A stretch of 64,000 nucleotides of DNA from Rhytidiadelphus loreus (Eukaryota; Streptophyta; Bryopsida; Hypnales; Hylocomiaceae), in assembly GCA_947034895.1 (NCBI GenBank), contig OX344764.1:50697348-50761347 (forward strand), read 5' to 3'. Below, one piece after another: positions 13,070 through 24,400 of this stretch; the first letter of the stretch is position 1; the number at the start of each line of letters is the position of its first letter. The notes beneath the pieces were generated by a model that was not told the DNA's origin, searched no databases, and was given only the letters and a program-made list of their open reading frames with translations. Made by a program: the position numbers and the translations under genes.

Positions 13070-13740
13070 GATTATTTGAAGCATGGATACTGTTGTCAAT
13101 ATGTTGATTTCGTTTCACATATATGAATGAAAATGTAGTGAGACTACAAGGGCCACTACTTCGATACATTGAGCTTGCATTCTATTTGCTTTTTGCATGT
13201 TGTTAATGTATACATGTTCATAGTCATCTTCTGATTTTCTACATGTTCTGACATCCATCCATTTCTCTAATAAATTTAGTGATATCTGAAATGACTGTGT
13301 ACCTTCAAACGGGATCTTCATTGTTAGTATGCAAGCACACTGGCAATGTCTCAAGTAGTTCGGTGAATTACATTGAAAATAAGTCTTCTGCAGTTTTCCT
13401 GAATTGTAGCTGCCACTCTGCAAGCTGCCATGCCACCGCGGTTATAGGGTACTTACTGTAAGCAGTTCTAGATCATACATTACAAGTGTAGACTTTTTGC
13501 AGCGGTACCTTCTTCCTCCATTGGGTTCAAAATATTCATATATTGTCGTAGAGATGTGAAGGTACTCTAAATCCTTCGTGCTATGCAAATCGCCTTAATG
13601 TAGGCCATTATTCACCCTAATCTTTGATGGATTCTAAATTTATTGTAAAACTACTTTCATCCAATTCTGTAATTTAGTTCCATCGTCAACAAGTACTTCA
13701 GTCCTAAACTTTTTCAAAGTACTGTCTTCGTAACAAGGAG
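13070..13740. other. Intergenic, nothing recognised
   Basis: 3' flank of the transposase-like gene. AT-rich, without a plausible coding frame or repeat. Confidence 0.4.
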
Positions 13741-13837
13741 GTAATGTCTTCCATTTTATTAATCAACTTTCAACATGATCCTAGATTCCTAAACCCTTTA
13801 ACTTTTATCATCTACGTTAATCTTCATTGTGCACTAC

Positions 13838-14260
13838 TTCCATCCAAAATGTACATCCAATATATTCACCCAAATTTTTCGTCCATTTTTTTCATCCGAA
13901 TTCCTATTTCCAATATTTTCATCCAAGTTTTTCATCCAATTGTCTGTTTCGTATTTGTCATCCAAGTTTTTCATCCAACTCCATAATTTCAATATTTTCA
14001 TCCAAGTTTTTCATCCAAATTCAATATTTGAATATTTTCATACAAAATTTTCATCCATCTACCTCTTTCACGATTTCTCATCCAAATGTTTCATCCTAAA
14101 TTTTCATCTACTTTCATCTCAATAGTGAACAACTTTCATCCATTTCTATCATATGCTTTCATCCCTGCCTACTCTACTTCCATCTACTTTTGGAATGGTA
14201 TTTTTCCTATTATTTTTTTCTTTGCCTCTATTTATTTTCATCCATCTTATCATTGAACTT
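13838..14260. repeat. CATCCAA-rich low-complexity array
   Basis: The pentamer CATCC recurs about 25 times, often within TTTTTCATCCAA, in a pyrimidine-rich strand. Spacing is irregular (about 12 to 25 bases). The arrays immediately precede the RING-finger gene. Open frames here (His-Pro-Ser-Phe-rich) follow from the repeat and are not genes. Confidence 0.75.
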
Positions 14261-14440
14261 ATTTTTAATTTACGCTAACTTGCATCCAAATTTCACAAAA
14301 TATACTCAAATTCTATGTCATATTCCCCCTATTTCCCATTTTTTTCATTAATTATTTCCTATTCTTTCTTAAATCCCCGCTCCCTGCTCTTCATTCCCCG
14401 CTCCCCGCTTCCCACTCCCCGCTCTACGCTCACGCGCTAG

Positions 14441-16337
14441 CAACGTTGCATCAACCGCCATTGGCCACACGATCGGTACGAGGTGCACATGAAATCTGGC
14501 GTGGTAAATATTGACCAGTGCACCCATCTGCACTTCAAGAAGAGGATGATTGAAGTGTCATTGGCACTTTGGGGTTCAAGATCCAAGAAAGACGGGACAC
14601 TTTCATTGTGCCAAATGGCATATGCGGAGGTTTTTCTTGGCAAGGATGTGGATTGGAGAAGCTTTTTGGGCAGACAGCGGGATAACAAGTTTCCAAATAG
14701 AACTCGCCACATTCCAACAAATCCTACCGTGCCACTGGACAATGCACCAATTCCTGCCGTGCCATTGGTTGGTACTCAAAATGTGCAAATGGATGTGGTT
14801 CCACCCGTGGAGCAGCCAAGGACAGAGTTGATGGAAGTAGAAGTTGGTTAGAGTAGCGGTGCAAATATCAACCAACAAAATGTGATTGGTGGAGCCCAAG
14901 CTGACAGTGAAGAACTAATTCGCTTGCGCCAATTAGTACAAACACTGCAAGCGGAAAAAGAAGAAGCGCTACAACAACATGCAGCAAAGTTGGAAGTTCA
15001 AAGTGCAAGGATGCGGGCCCTTGTAGATGAAAATGTGCGCCTCATCGCACGTGAAACAGAGCTCGTAGAGTGCAACAGGCGGTTCAATACAGACTCAGTT
15101 CCACCACTCGATGTTGTAGTGGAACGTGCTACATACGAGGCAGACGAAGACAGACCAGGCCCGAGCAATACACCTGAGTTTGTGGTATGACCACGGGCCA
15201 TTTTTCCAAGTGCAGAAAGTGCCATGTTGGATATTATGTGTGCACGTGCTGAGCGAGCTGAAGCAGAGGTTGGTCCACAATCCTCAAAAGGAACAGATGC
15301 TGCTTCAAATGTGCAACATGAAGTTGACATGCAGCATGGCGCTAAACGAGGCTGAGCAAATGCAGCGTGAAGTGAGGAGAGTGGCTGTGGAATTCAATGA
15401 TGGCGGTCAACGTTATTTTGGCTTGACCTCATGGCCTCGGGTGGAAGAAATGTTCACCGACGATTTGCTAGTGTTCGTCGAGAATTCAAGCATCGATTGG
15501 AATGCCCGTGCAAACTTGGAATTCCAGTACAATATCGAGCGCCAACGGTACGGGCCACCCAACCGCGATGGCATTACACCACTAGTGTGGCCTTCCGTTC
15601 CAGCTTTTGTACAAGATGGAACAACATGTATAATTTGCCAAGAACCGTTTGGCCCAGAGGGTGGATGGAATCTTGGTACATGTAGCCATCTATACCATCC
15701 CATGTGCCTCATTCCACACATGGTCACCAGAAGGAGATGTGCGCAATGCAAGGCTCCATTTCATACACGACTGTACAAAATGTTTGGCCTTCAAGACCAC
15801 ATGCTTGCACATTACGAGTACAATGAAGAAAATTTACCAGGCCTCAGTAATAGAGTACATTGGGGGTCGGACGTGACATGGCTTTGGAAGTGGGGCCACG
15901 ACAACCGACACCTCCCGGCAGGAACGGTCGCTGAGATACATTGGCAGAGTGACGCCCAAGTGACAGAGGTGATCAGGAGGGTGTTTGGAGACGGTGATCC
16001 AGGGCGTCGACTATATTTTGGTCAGATTGCCGGTGGACATTGGAACCAAGACCGCTCCATTTTTGTGCGTGCGCCACATCCACAGCGCATCATGTTTAAC
16101 TCTCAAGGCGCGCTAGTCGGATTTGAGTGTGAACTGAGTTTTGAGGAACAAGTGACGTACATTGAAGACAATACCTTCCATGAGCCAACTCTTGTGAGTG
16201 CCATTTATTCCCACTTACATGATAGATATGACATCGACGCATTTCAGCTTTTGACGACTTTGCAATCGCGACGAGAATTGCAACAATTTTTGAGAAACAG
16301 CATAGCACGAGGCGTTGTAATCGAAGAAGTAGAATAG
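14441..16337 (+). pseudogene. Coiled-coil and RING-H2 finger protein gene, interrupted
   Basis: One frame runs from 14441 (first ATG 14489, MKSGVVNIDQ) through 15187, interrupted by TAG at 14849-14851 and TGA at 15188-15190; it continues to about 15,340, after which the protein continues in the next frame (ALNEAEQMQREV) to the stop at 16335-16337. So two stops and one frameshift break an otherwise continuous product of about 630 residues. The middle is coiled coil (LRQLVQTLQAEKEEALQQHA). A RING finger follows at about 15,627-15,755: CIIC, then CSHLYHPMC, then CAQC, the C3H2C3 pattern of E3 ubiquitin ligases. The C-terminal 190 residues are tryptophan- and histidine-rich and unknown to me. No intron is evident, unlike genes A and B. 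RING identity is secure; ligase activity and partners are inference. Confidence 0.65.
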
Positions 16338-16799
16338 ATAGTTTTGGACTAGATTGTGTATAACTAGATAGACGTATAGAATTAAATACCGGAAGTTGTA
16401 CAAAGAAAATATATGTAATTATATAAAGCCTTTATTAGTTTACTATGTACTTCAACGGATTTATAAAATATGTACATTTATCGTTTTCTTTCCACCTTGT
16501 GTATTGTTGCTTCGCCTTTGTCTATTTTTGTAATCTATTGGACCTTTTTGTAATAGTATAGAAGAAGCTTGTATGCTTAGATGGTAGGTAAAAGAGTGTT
16601 CTATCTTTATTTTGGGTGTTGCCCTAAAGTCCGAAGTCCATTTTTTGGCCCAAACCACCCTAAACCACCCCTTTTGCTATGTTCACCTATGAATTAAATT
16701 TTCCAATTTTTTTGAATCGAACCAAAGGATCTTGTTCTACACTTGTCTTAGATGACGTGATAAAAAATTTGTGATGTTTGACCGTATGGATTGAAAGTT
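16338..16799. other. Intergenic, nothing recognised
   Basis: 3' flank of the RING-finger gene; AT-rich, no supported feature. Confidence 0.4.
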
Positions 16800-17270
16800 A
16801 TTAGCATTCGAAGTGAAAGCTCCAAATCTATTTAAAGAAGTTGCTAGGATTGCCCGCTCCATAGAAAAATCCATAACTTTTCCATTCCTAATCCAAATGG
16901 GATGAATGAAAGCCTCCCATTTAAAAGAAAATATAATGCAACTAGAAAAAAATATACAAATTTGTATTTCATTTTTTTGTGGATTTTTTTGTCTACCCGG
17001 AGTCTTGGACCGCCCAGTGTCCCGATCTCCCCTGTTTGAGGTTATTCCGTTATTGTGGCATATCCTTAACCCCTTGCTCCTAGGCACCGATTGGAATAGA
17101 AATTGTATTATGAATAAACTCATAAGTTTAACTATCATTCTATTTTATCATTCTTATGAAAAAGTTTTCAAAAGTTTGAGTAAAAAATTAGATCATGGGC
17201 GCCTATCGAAAATCCATTTTGTCCCTTGCAGCAAGGACAATGAGAGTATGTTACTTTAGGGTCTAAGAAA
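16800..17270 (+). mobile_element. Diverged, truncated copy of the CCTAAAGGACC MITE family
   Basis: The stretch matches the right half of the element at 39,431-40,278, in the same orientation. Shared landmarks are ATCCATAACTTTT, CCAAATGGGATGAATGAAAG, the GC-rich island TACCCGGAGTCTTGG, GGCACCGATTGGAATAG, and the end TTTAGGGTC. The left terminal part is missing or too diverged to see. Confidence 0.6.
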
Positions 17271-18165
17271 TAAAACAATGGAAATTCTTTACCAAAGCCT
17301 AAAATAATAAACAAATTATTTTATTGCTTCATATTTGATGAAATCTCCTTTAAGTCTTTAGAATTAAACCCTAAATAATTCACGTTTTGTAACTTCTTTT
17401 CTATTAGTTTGAATCTTTTTTTAGTTGGACACATGATTGACTACTCCCTCATTTTTTATTTTTAAATCCACAGTTTACAAATTAAAGTATTTAACATTTT
17501 CCATTTTTTCTCAAATGGCATTATGGCATTATTGAACAAAATGTCAACATTTTTTATTAGGAGACTAGGTGTATCAATTTGCAAAAAATTGTAACCGTAT
17601 AAATTCAAACAAGACATGTTAGCAATCTCATAGGTTGCTAAAACACAACAATATCACTTATAGAGTAAAAGATTATAATGTTTGAACATGAGGGTGTTAA
17701 AACTACAAAAATGATGTGAAGTCTTCCAATCCTCTTTTCAATTTTCACAAGTAAAATTTTAAAAAAATTTAGATCCAAAAAATATGAGGTTAAATTGCCT
17801 AACATGTATAACCCCAAACAATTTATGGCTTTTAAAAGTATACTCCATATTTTTTTTTTAATTAAAAAAAAAATTTGAATGTGATTTTTTCTCCAAGATC
17901 TTGTTGTGTTTTCGAGGCACATTTCCAAAAGCTCTCAATGCTACAAGAAGTCAAGATTGCAATGGGTACCCTTGCACAAAGTCTTGAAACGATAAATCAC
18001 TATCATTTATTTTTAAGAATAGACTATTGATGCTAAAACTAGACTTCAAGAAGAACTTCCTAAAAATAGCAACTTGGATACTACTAAAAATAGCAATTTG
18101 GTTAGGTTTTATTTAACTTTGAAGTTTTGCCAACACCAAATTTGGGTGCTTCGGGCATTTAGGCA
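17271..18165. other. AT-rich intergenic stretch
   Basis: No gene or clear repeat seen. Confidence 0.4.
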
Positions 18166-18169
18166 AAAA

Positions 18170-18790
18170 ATCCAATCCCACCCGTCCAGATGCCCGTCTA
18201 TTTTTCCGTCCACAGAACCGTCTAGTTACCTGTCCACAGAACCATCCACTTCCCGTCCAGATGCCCGTCCACCCACCCGTCCACATGCCTATTCACATGC
18301 CCGTCCACCCGCCCGTCCAATTACCCATCCACCCGCCCGTCCAGTTTTCCGTCCAAATACCCGTCCATCCCGCCCGTCCAGATACCCGTCCACACAACCG
18401 TCCACCCTTCCGTCCAGATGCCCGTCCAGTTTTCCGTCCACATACCCGTCCATCCCGCCCGTCCAGATACCCGTCCACACAACCGCCCACCCTCCCGTCC
18501 ACATGCCCGTCCAGATGCCCGTCCAGTTTTCCGTCCACATACCCGTCCATCCAAACCGTCCAGATACCCTAAATCCCGCCCGTCCAGATACTCGTCCATC
18601 ACGCCCGTTCCGTGCCCGTCGACGGAAGCTTGCTCGTCCGGCGCGCCCATCGACGAAGAACGTCCATCCATTTCCGTAGTTTTCATCCTCTGTAAACGGT
18701 TCTCGTCCAGATTTCATCCTGACGGAGGCCGGGGTTGAATCCTGACGTCCGTCCGGACATCCTGACGGACGAACAGGACGTGACGGGGAC
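18170..18790. repeat. CCGTCCA minisatellite
   Basis: About 45 copies of a core CCCGTCCA, spaced mostly 13 or 14 bases apart (CCCGTCCAGATGC, CCCGTCCACATAC, TTCCGTCCAGTTT). Longer higher-order blocks are recognisable: a block near 18,350-18,480 recurs at 18,425-18,560. All frames are open and give Arg-Pro-Ser or Asp-Gly-rich translations, an artefact of the repeat. The array ends just upstream of the first exon-like segment of gene B. Confidence 0.85.
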
Positions 18791-19079
18791 AACCCTGTTT
18801 GATTGTTGCTACCCCGACCTGCAAACCCCCCTCCCTTAGAATACATAAATTGATTATAGGTCGTGACGTTGTTCCCTTTCTAGCGGAAGGACATGGGGAG
18901 AAGGCCAGCACAAGAAGTACAGCAGCGGGAGAGCAAGAAAGTGAAGGAGATGGGAGGAGGATTCCGGTCGTTGGTGATGCAAATATCAACCCTCAAATCG
19001 AACTGGCGAAAACCTCCGTAAGCTTTTCGAATCTACACTTCTTTAACCATTCAAAATTCTCTTGCATCTAGGCTGAGGG

Positions 19080-20115
19080 AGGGATGCTTTGGGTGTGCAT
19101 TGAACTCACAAGGAAGTTTGATTGAATGTGGGTGGGGCTTCGGGGTTCCCGTAGGGGCCGAGGGGATGGGTGGCTGGGGCGTGCATTGAACTCGTGGGGA
19201 AGTCTAATTGAATGTGGGTGGGGCTTTGGGGTTCCCGTAGGGGCCGAGGGGATGGGTGGTTGGGGCGTGCATTGAACTCGCGGGTTGTCTGATTGAATGT
19301 GGGTGGGGTTTTGGGGTTCCTGTAGGGGCCGAGGGGATAGGTGGTTGGAGCGGGCATTGAACTCGCGGGGCAGACTGATTGTATGTAGGTGGGGCTTCGG
19401 GGTTCCCGTAGGAGCCGAGGGGAAGTAAAGTTGGGGTGGGCATTGAACTCGCGGGGCAGTCTGATTGTATGTGGGTGGGGCTTCGGGGTTCCCATAGGGG
19501 CCGAGGGGAAGTAAGGTTGGGGTGGGCATTGAACTCACGGGGCTGTCTGATTGTATGTGGGTGGGGCTTTGGGGTTCCCGTAGGGGCCGAGGGGATAGGT
19601 GGTTGGAGCAGGCATTGAATTCGCGGGGCAGACTAATTGTATGTGGGTGGGGCTTCAGGGTTCCTGTAGGGGCTGAGGGGAAGTAAGGTTGGGGCGGGCA
19701 TTGAACTCGCGGGGCAGTTTGATTGTATGTGGGTGGGGCTTCGGGGTTCTCATAGGGGCCGAGGGGAAGTAAGGTTGGGGTGGGCATTGAACTCACGGGG
19801 CTATCTGATTGTATGTGGGTGGGGCTTCGGGGTTCCCGTAGGGGCCGAGGGGATGGGTAGTTGGGGTGGGCATTGATCTTGCGGGGCAGTCTGATTGTAT
19901 GTGGGTGGGGCTTCGGGGTTCCCGTAGGGGCCGAGGGGATGGGTGGTTGGGGCAGACATTGAACTCGCGGGGCAGTCTGATTGTATGTGGGTGGGGCTTC
20001 GGGGTTCCCGTAGGGGCCGAGGGGATGGGTGGTTGGGGCAGACATTGAACTCGCGGGGTTGTCTGATTGTATGTGGGTGGGGCTTCGGGGTTCCCGTAGG
20101 GGCTAAGGGAAAGTA
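19080..20115. repeat. 86-bp tandem array, about 12 copies, inside intron 1 of gene B
   Basis: The word CATTGAAC (or a one-base variant) recurs at about 19097, 19183, 19269, 19354, 19440, 19526, 19612, 19698, 19784, 19870, 19956 and 20042, a period of 86 bases. Every unit also carries TATGTGGGTGGGGCTTCGGG and TTCCCGTAGGGGCCGAGGGG. The plus strand is strongly G-rich with many GGG and GGGG runs. It lies between the donor at 19018 and the acceptor at 20219, so it would be intronic. Open minus-strand frames of Pro-Thr-rich protein are an artefact, since the period (86) is not a multiple of three. Confidence 0.92.
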
Positions 20116-21170
20116 AGGTTGGGATTGGATTTGGGTGATAGGAGCTGTCTGGGTAGAAATTACTCTCATATCCTAATGACTGGTATTTAATTTTGATTTG
20201 ATGCTTCATAATGTTCCAGGAAATTATGGAGGATACTAACCAACTCCCGCCTCTAGCGAGCCCCAATGCGGATGCCGCTGGGGTAGATTGCGTTGAGGAG
20301 GATAACATAACTGATGATGACATGGATAACTCTAATCTGGACTTTACGTCCAAGGACGCATTCAGAAGGTCCCAGAAAGTTAATTTTGTTGCCTCTATAG
20401 CCGCATTGAGACTAAAACCTCATTCAATATCACGTTTGAGAATTCCCTTGTGTAGACTTGTCCAGATGCCAATGGTCCGTCCAGCACTACATTGTGACCT
20501 AACCAGACTTGAGCAAGAATTCGTCCACGTATACAGAGATGGATCTAGCATTTTCTATGTGTCTGTCACGAATGAGCAAGGAGAGACGGAGGAGGTTTCT
20601 GATACTGACAAAGATTTATGGGGACCTATATGGAATGCTGAGAATGATGAATTCAATGCCAAGTTACGAGCAACGCCCGGCCTGTGCAATTATGAAGGCT
20701 CCAAATTTTTTGTATGCGACGGTAATCACAGGCTTCTTGCTTGGTCATCATACATTTCCAAGCACCATGCTTGTGATAGCGAGTGGCACGTTTCCATGGA
20801 TTCCATAATCCTAGAGACGAAGGGCAAAATCGGGCAGGTCATGCATGCTATGCATGATATTAACAAGTATGTCTTTCTATCTTGACTTGTTATTTTGTAT
20901 ATCCTTCATTCACATCCCTTGTTGCCTTCTACTGATCACCTTTTTTTTATGCAAGCATACGGAGAATTCGTTTATTAAGACCAGCCTTGTGCACACGCTT
21001 TATTGTGTATAGAAGTATGGTGTCCTCCCTTTGGACAAGTTTGCCGAGCATTTGAGTGACTCCCAGATGACTCAGTGCCAACAAAACACAAGAAAGAGTT
21101 GGTACACAATGTCTCTAGAGGTGTTCACTTCATTTATTTATCGGGTAATATTCATCTTTCAATCAATGTC

Positions 21171-21461
21171 ATTACATGAAATCTGAGGCCTCCAGGAGGC
21201 CCTTTCAGTTTGTTCCCCAAACTGTTTCCGACCCTCCTGACTGCTGTCAGACCAAATTTGTTTTTACAAAAAAAAAAAAAAAAAAAAAATATTAGTCCCG
21301 AAATGCAAAAAAAAGTCTAAAAAAATTTATTTTTTTGAAAAAAAAAATCGATGACGTGGCAGTCGCTCCACCACGTCGGATTCGGGTTCCCAGGGCAGTT
21401 TCGGCGTTCCCAGGGTCTAATAACTCAAGGTCTTCTACAGGCCTCAGAAATCATCTAATGA
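21171..21461. mobile_element. MITE family T, copy 1, in an intron of gene B
   Basis: About 290 bases with inverted ends (CATTACATGAAATCTGAGGCC against GGCCTCAGAAATCATCTAATG), GC-rich shoulders and a poly-A/T core. Similar elements are at 44,517-44,747 and 55,615-55,917, sharing the terminal AATCCCATCTAATG and the central A and T runs. It lies wholly inside the intron 21145-21523; gene A lacks it. Confidence 0.75.
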
Positions 21462-24400
21462 TGGTGTTTTAGTGTCCCTTCCTTTATTGAAATTACACTA
21501 CTAATTTCTACGACATTGTGCAGTACGAGATTGCAGCTACAACGGATGTGGCAGTCAGGAAATACAAGGAAGTCACTGCGGGTGAGGATCAATCCGAAGA
21601 AGGAATCCTAGCTGCAATGAGATTGGGTACTAAAGAACAAACCTCAAAACTGACCCAGAAATTGGGGAAGTTGACAGTTGTCGCAAATCCCAATCTAGGG
21701 ACGGAGTGGCTAAGAGAGGTACGATGATATTGTCAAAGCCCTTCTTCATTTCAGTTGGTTCTTCTACTTGATGAATTGTTCTAATATAATGATTATTTTG
21801 TTTTTAGATCGAGCGCCACTGGAGTTCGAATATAACACCAGAAATGACTCTGGACAAGTTACAGATGATAGCCACTTGCAATGTGAAGAGTGAACACAAG
21901 GTCAAGTGGTTGCGGTGGTGGAATTCTTCAGTTCAAACACGAGAGGTAAGAAGGTTTCCCCTTAAGTCGGTCGGAGATAATGAGTTAAAGTCCTTCTTGA
22001 CTAAGGCTTGCTGGTATGTAGGGGCACGTGTTTCTCACTGTACTCTGATTTATTTATCTCCTTCTGCTATTTGCTTCAGTGGATGATTTTTAAAAATGTG
22101 AAAATGATTGATATTTGAAGTCCTTGTATTTTACAGATTGAAGATGCTGGGTTAGAAATGTTTGATGATATTGTCAAGAAGGACCAGTTGGCATTGTCTA
22201 TGGAATCTCCAAAGGAGCCTGAGAGTTTTGGAGATTACATTGAAGGATGGAGAATTCGAGTTTGGGACAAAGCATTCCTACACAATTTTAAGGGGCAAGA
22301 CGTTTTTAGGAAGTCTGATGACTTCAAAAAACGCAAGGACAACGATCTCGTTGTAAAACGTGTGCTCTACCGGTATGCTTCTTTTCAATTATTTGTAGAA
22401 CTTCTTCACGATTGTATTTCATTTCAAATACAAACTTTATCTTCCTTGAATTGACATAATTTGTTCCTATAGGTACTTCAGGTACGAGCTTCTTCCAAAA
22501 GGGGCCATTTCGAAGCGAGATCTGCCTCCTTTCCTTGGAACGTGGTTGGATGTCTCATCCGAGCACTATATGTTCTCTACCTCACAGCTAAAATGGTGGA
22601 TGAGTGTGCATCTGAAGTCGGGCGCTTGGTATTTGGATTGCCCACCGGAGTTCACGCCACCATCAGAGGAGTACCTGAAACAATCTATTCATTCTCATGA
22701 GGTGGTAGAAGACATTGATGAATTCGCATGACTTGATGAAGATGCAAAAGTTCGGGCTATGAAGAAGAGAGAGGAAGCTGACAAGAAGATAGCATTGAAG
22801 AATGCAGAGGTAGTGGAGAAGGCGAAGGAGAGGATGGCTAAAAAGGCTTCTAAACTTGCAAAGACTGGAGAGGCGTCTACAGCTAAGCAGACAAAAGGCA
22901 AGAAGGGGAAGCAACAAATTCCGCCCTCTTCCACTAAAGACGAGGGCTCCCAACACCAACAATCTATTTCACGAGGAACCAAGCGTGATGCTGATTATGT
23001 CTCACTAAGTGATGGTGGTATGGTGCATGGACCTGGAGCTGTGGGGTTTCTAAATGACTCAGAAATTTCCATCAATGAGTTCATTCTCAATTTTTCTCTT
23101 ACACAGGTGTTGGCTGATCCACTACCCCAAGTGTATCACGACATCCTAAACTTTATTGATAAGGTTAGCACTTTCCCTAAACTACTTCAAATTACCTTTA
23201 TATATACTCTTTTTAAGGTCATTTTTTATTTTACTAACCTCCGTCCATTTGTTGCAGTACAAAGGGGAGAAGCATCGCTTTTTTAAAGGAGTGAAGAGTG
23301 ATAAACTGCGCGTTGACCTTATTCTTGCTGACATGCCAGAGGGTTTGCCTGTCCTTGATTTGTCAGTGCCTTCCACAAGCATTCCCAAGTGGAACATGGA
23401 CTCCCCCGTTTGGTTAAAGTCATTGTTTGAGTTTGCTAATGACCACCTCCATGATGACGGAGGTCTTATCATTATCTATCCCCTGAGAGCTGTTACAAAA
23501 GCCACTATTCTGAAGTACGGTACTACATATTCTTTTGAAAAGATGAAGGACTGGTGGGGAATGAACTGGCTACATTTGGCCTCACCGGTTTCACCCTCAA
23601 GAACGGTATATTTCTTTTCCATTTCATTATCGACTCCACGCATCTTCTGATGACACTTGTTTAGTCTATTCAAATCCTTGCAATGGTAATGAAATCCGAT
23701 GTTTGTTCATATATCTCTGGAATTGTATGCATGCTTCTGTTTTAGTTTTCATTTTTTTAAATGAAGGTTCTGTATTTTTTTTTCCAATTTACATGGATCT
23801 AATGTCTACATTGTTCTTCATTGAATTTATTTGTGCAGACCCAACGATTTGGAATTGCTTTGTTGGTGAGGAACTTCCCAGGGGCTGCCCCTTCTAAGTT
23901 CAAATTCCAGCCATGTCCGACCTTGAAGAAACTTGGTGTGGATGTAGCACGCGACGATGTACTACAGAATTTTACAAAGGTTGAAACTTTGACTATGGAC
24001 AACAACTCCAAGCCTTGGAGAGGGGCGCGAGAAAAGGATCCTCGCTTTCTACAAATGTTGATTGAAGCATGCTCATTACCAAATGATGTTGTGTTGGACT
24101 GCACTGCTTCTACTGGTAATATGAGATCCCTTGACTATCTATTTTTTGCAAATCCTTTTACCAATTCTGCTTAGATCCTTTAAGTATCGTTTACTGACTT
24201 TGTTGTTGTCATATGGTTGATGCAATTAGGTGCCTCCATCCACGCTTGCAGGATTCTGAGTAGGCACATTGTTGCACTTGAGGAGGACCAAGCCATCTTC
24301 CATGCCATTTTGGCCCCAATGATTCGGGTACATTCAAGTGTTCCCACCTCTACTGCAACGGTGGTATTACATTCTGATGATGAAGATGCATTGGAAGTTG

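Noticed and set aside
18074..18846. Long frames of Arg-Pro-Ser or Asp-Gly-rich protein
   Set aside because: Artefact of the CCGTCCA minisatellite, which has no stop in most frames.
19068..20353. A 325-codon minus-strand frame with Pro-Thr-rich repeats
   Set aside because: The 86-bp period shifts frame each unit, so the peptide repeat has a three-unit period; it is antisense within the intron of gene B.
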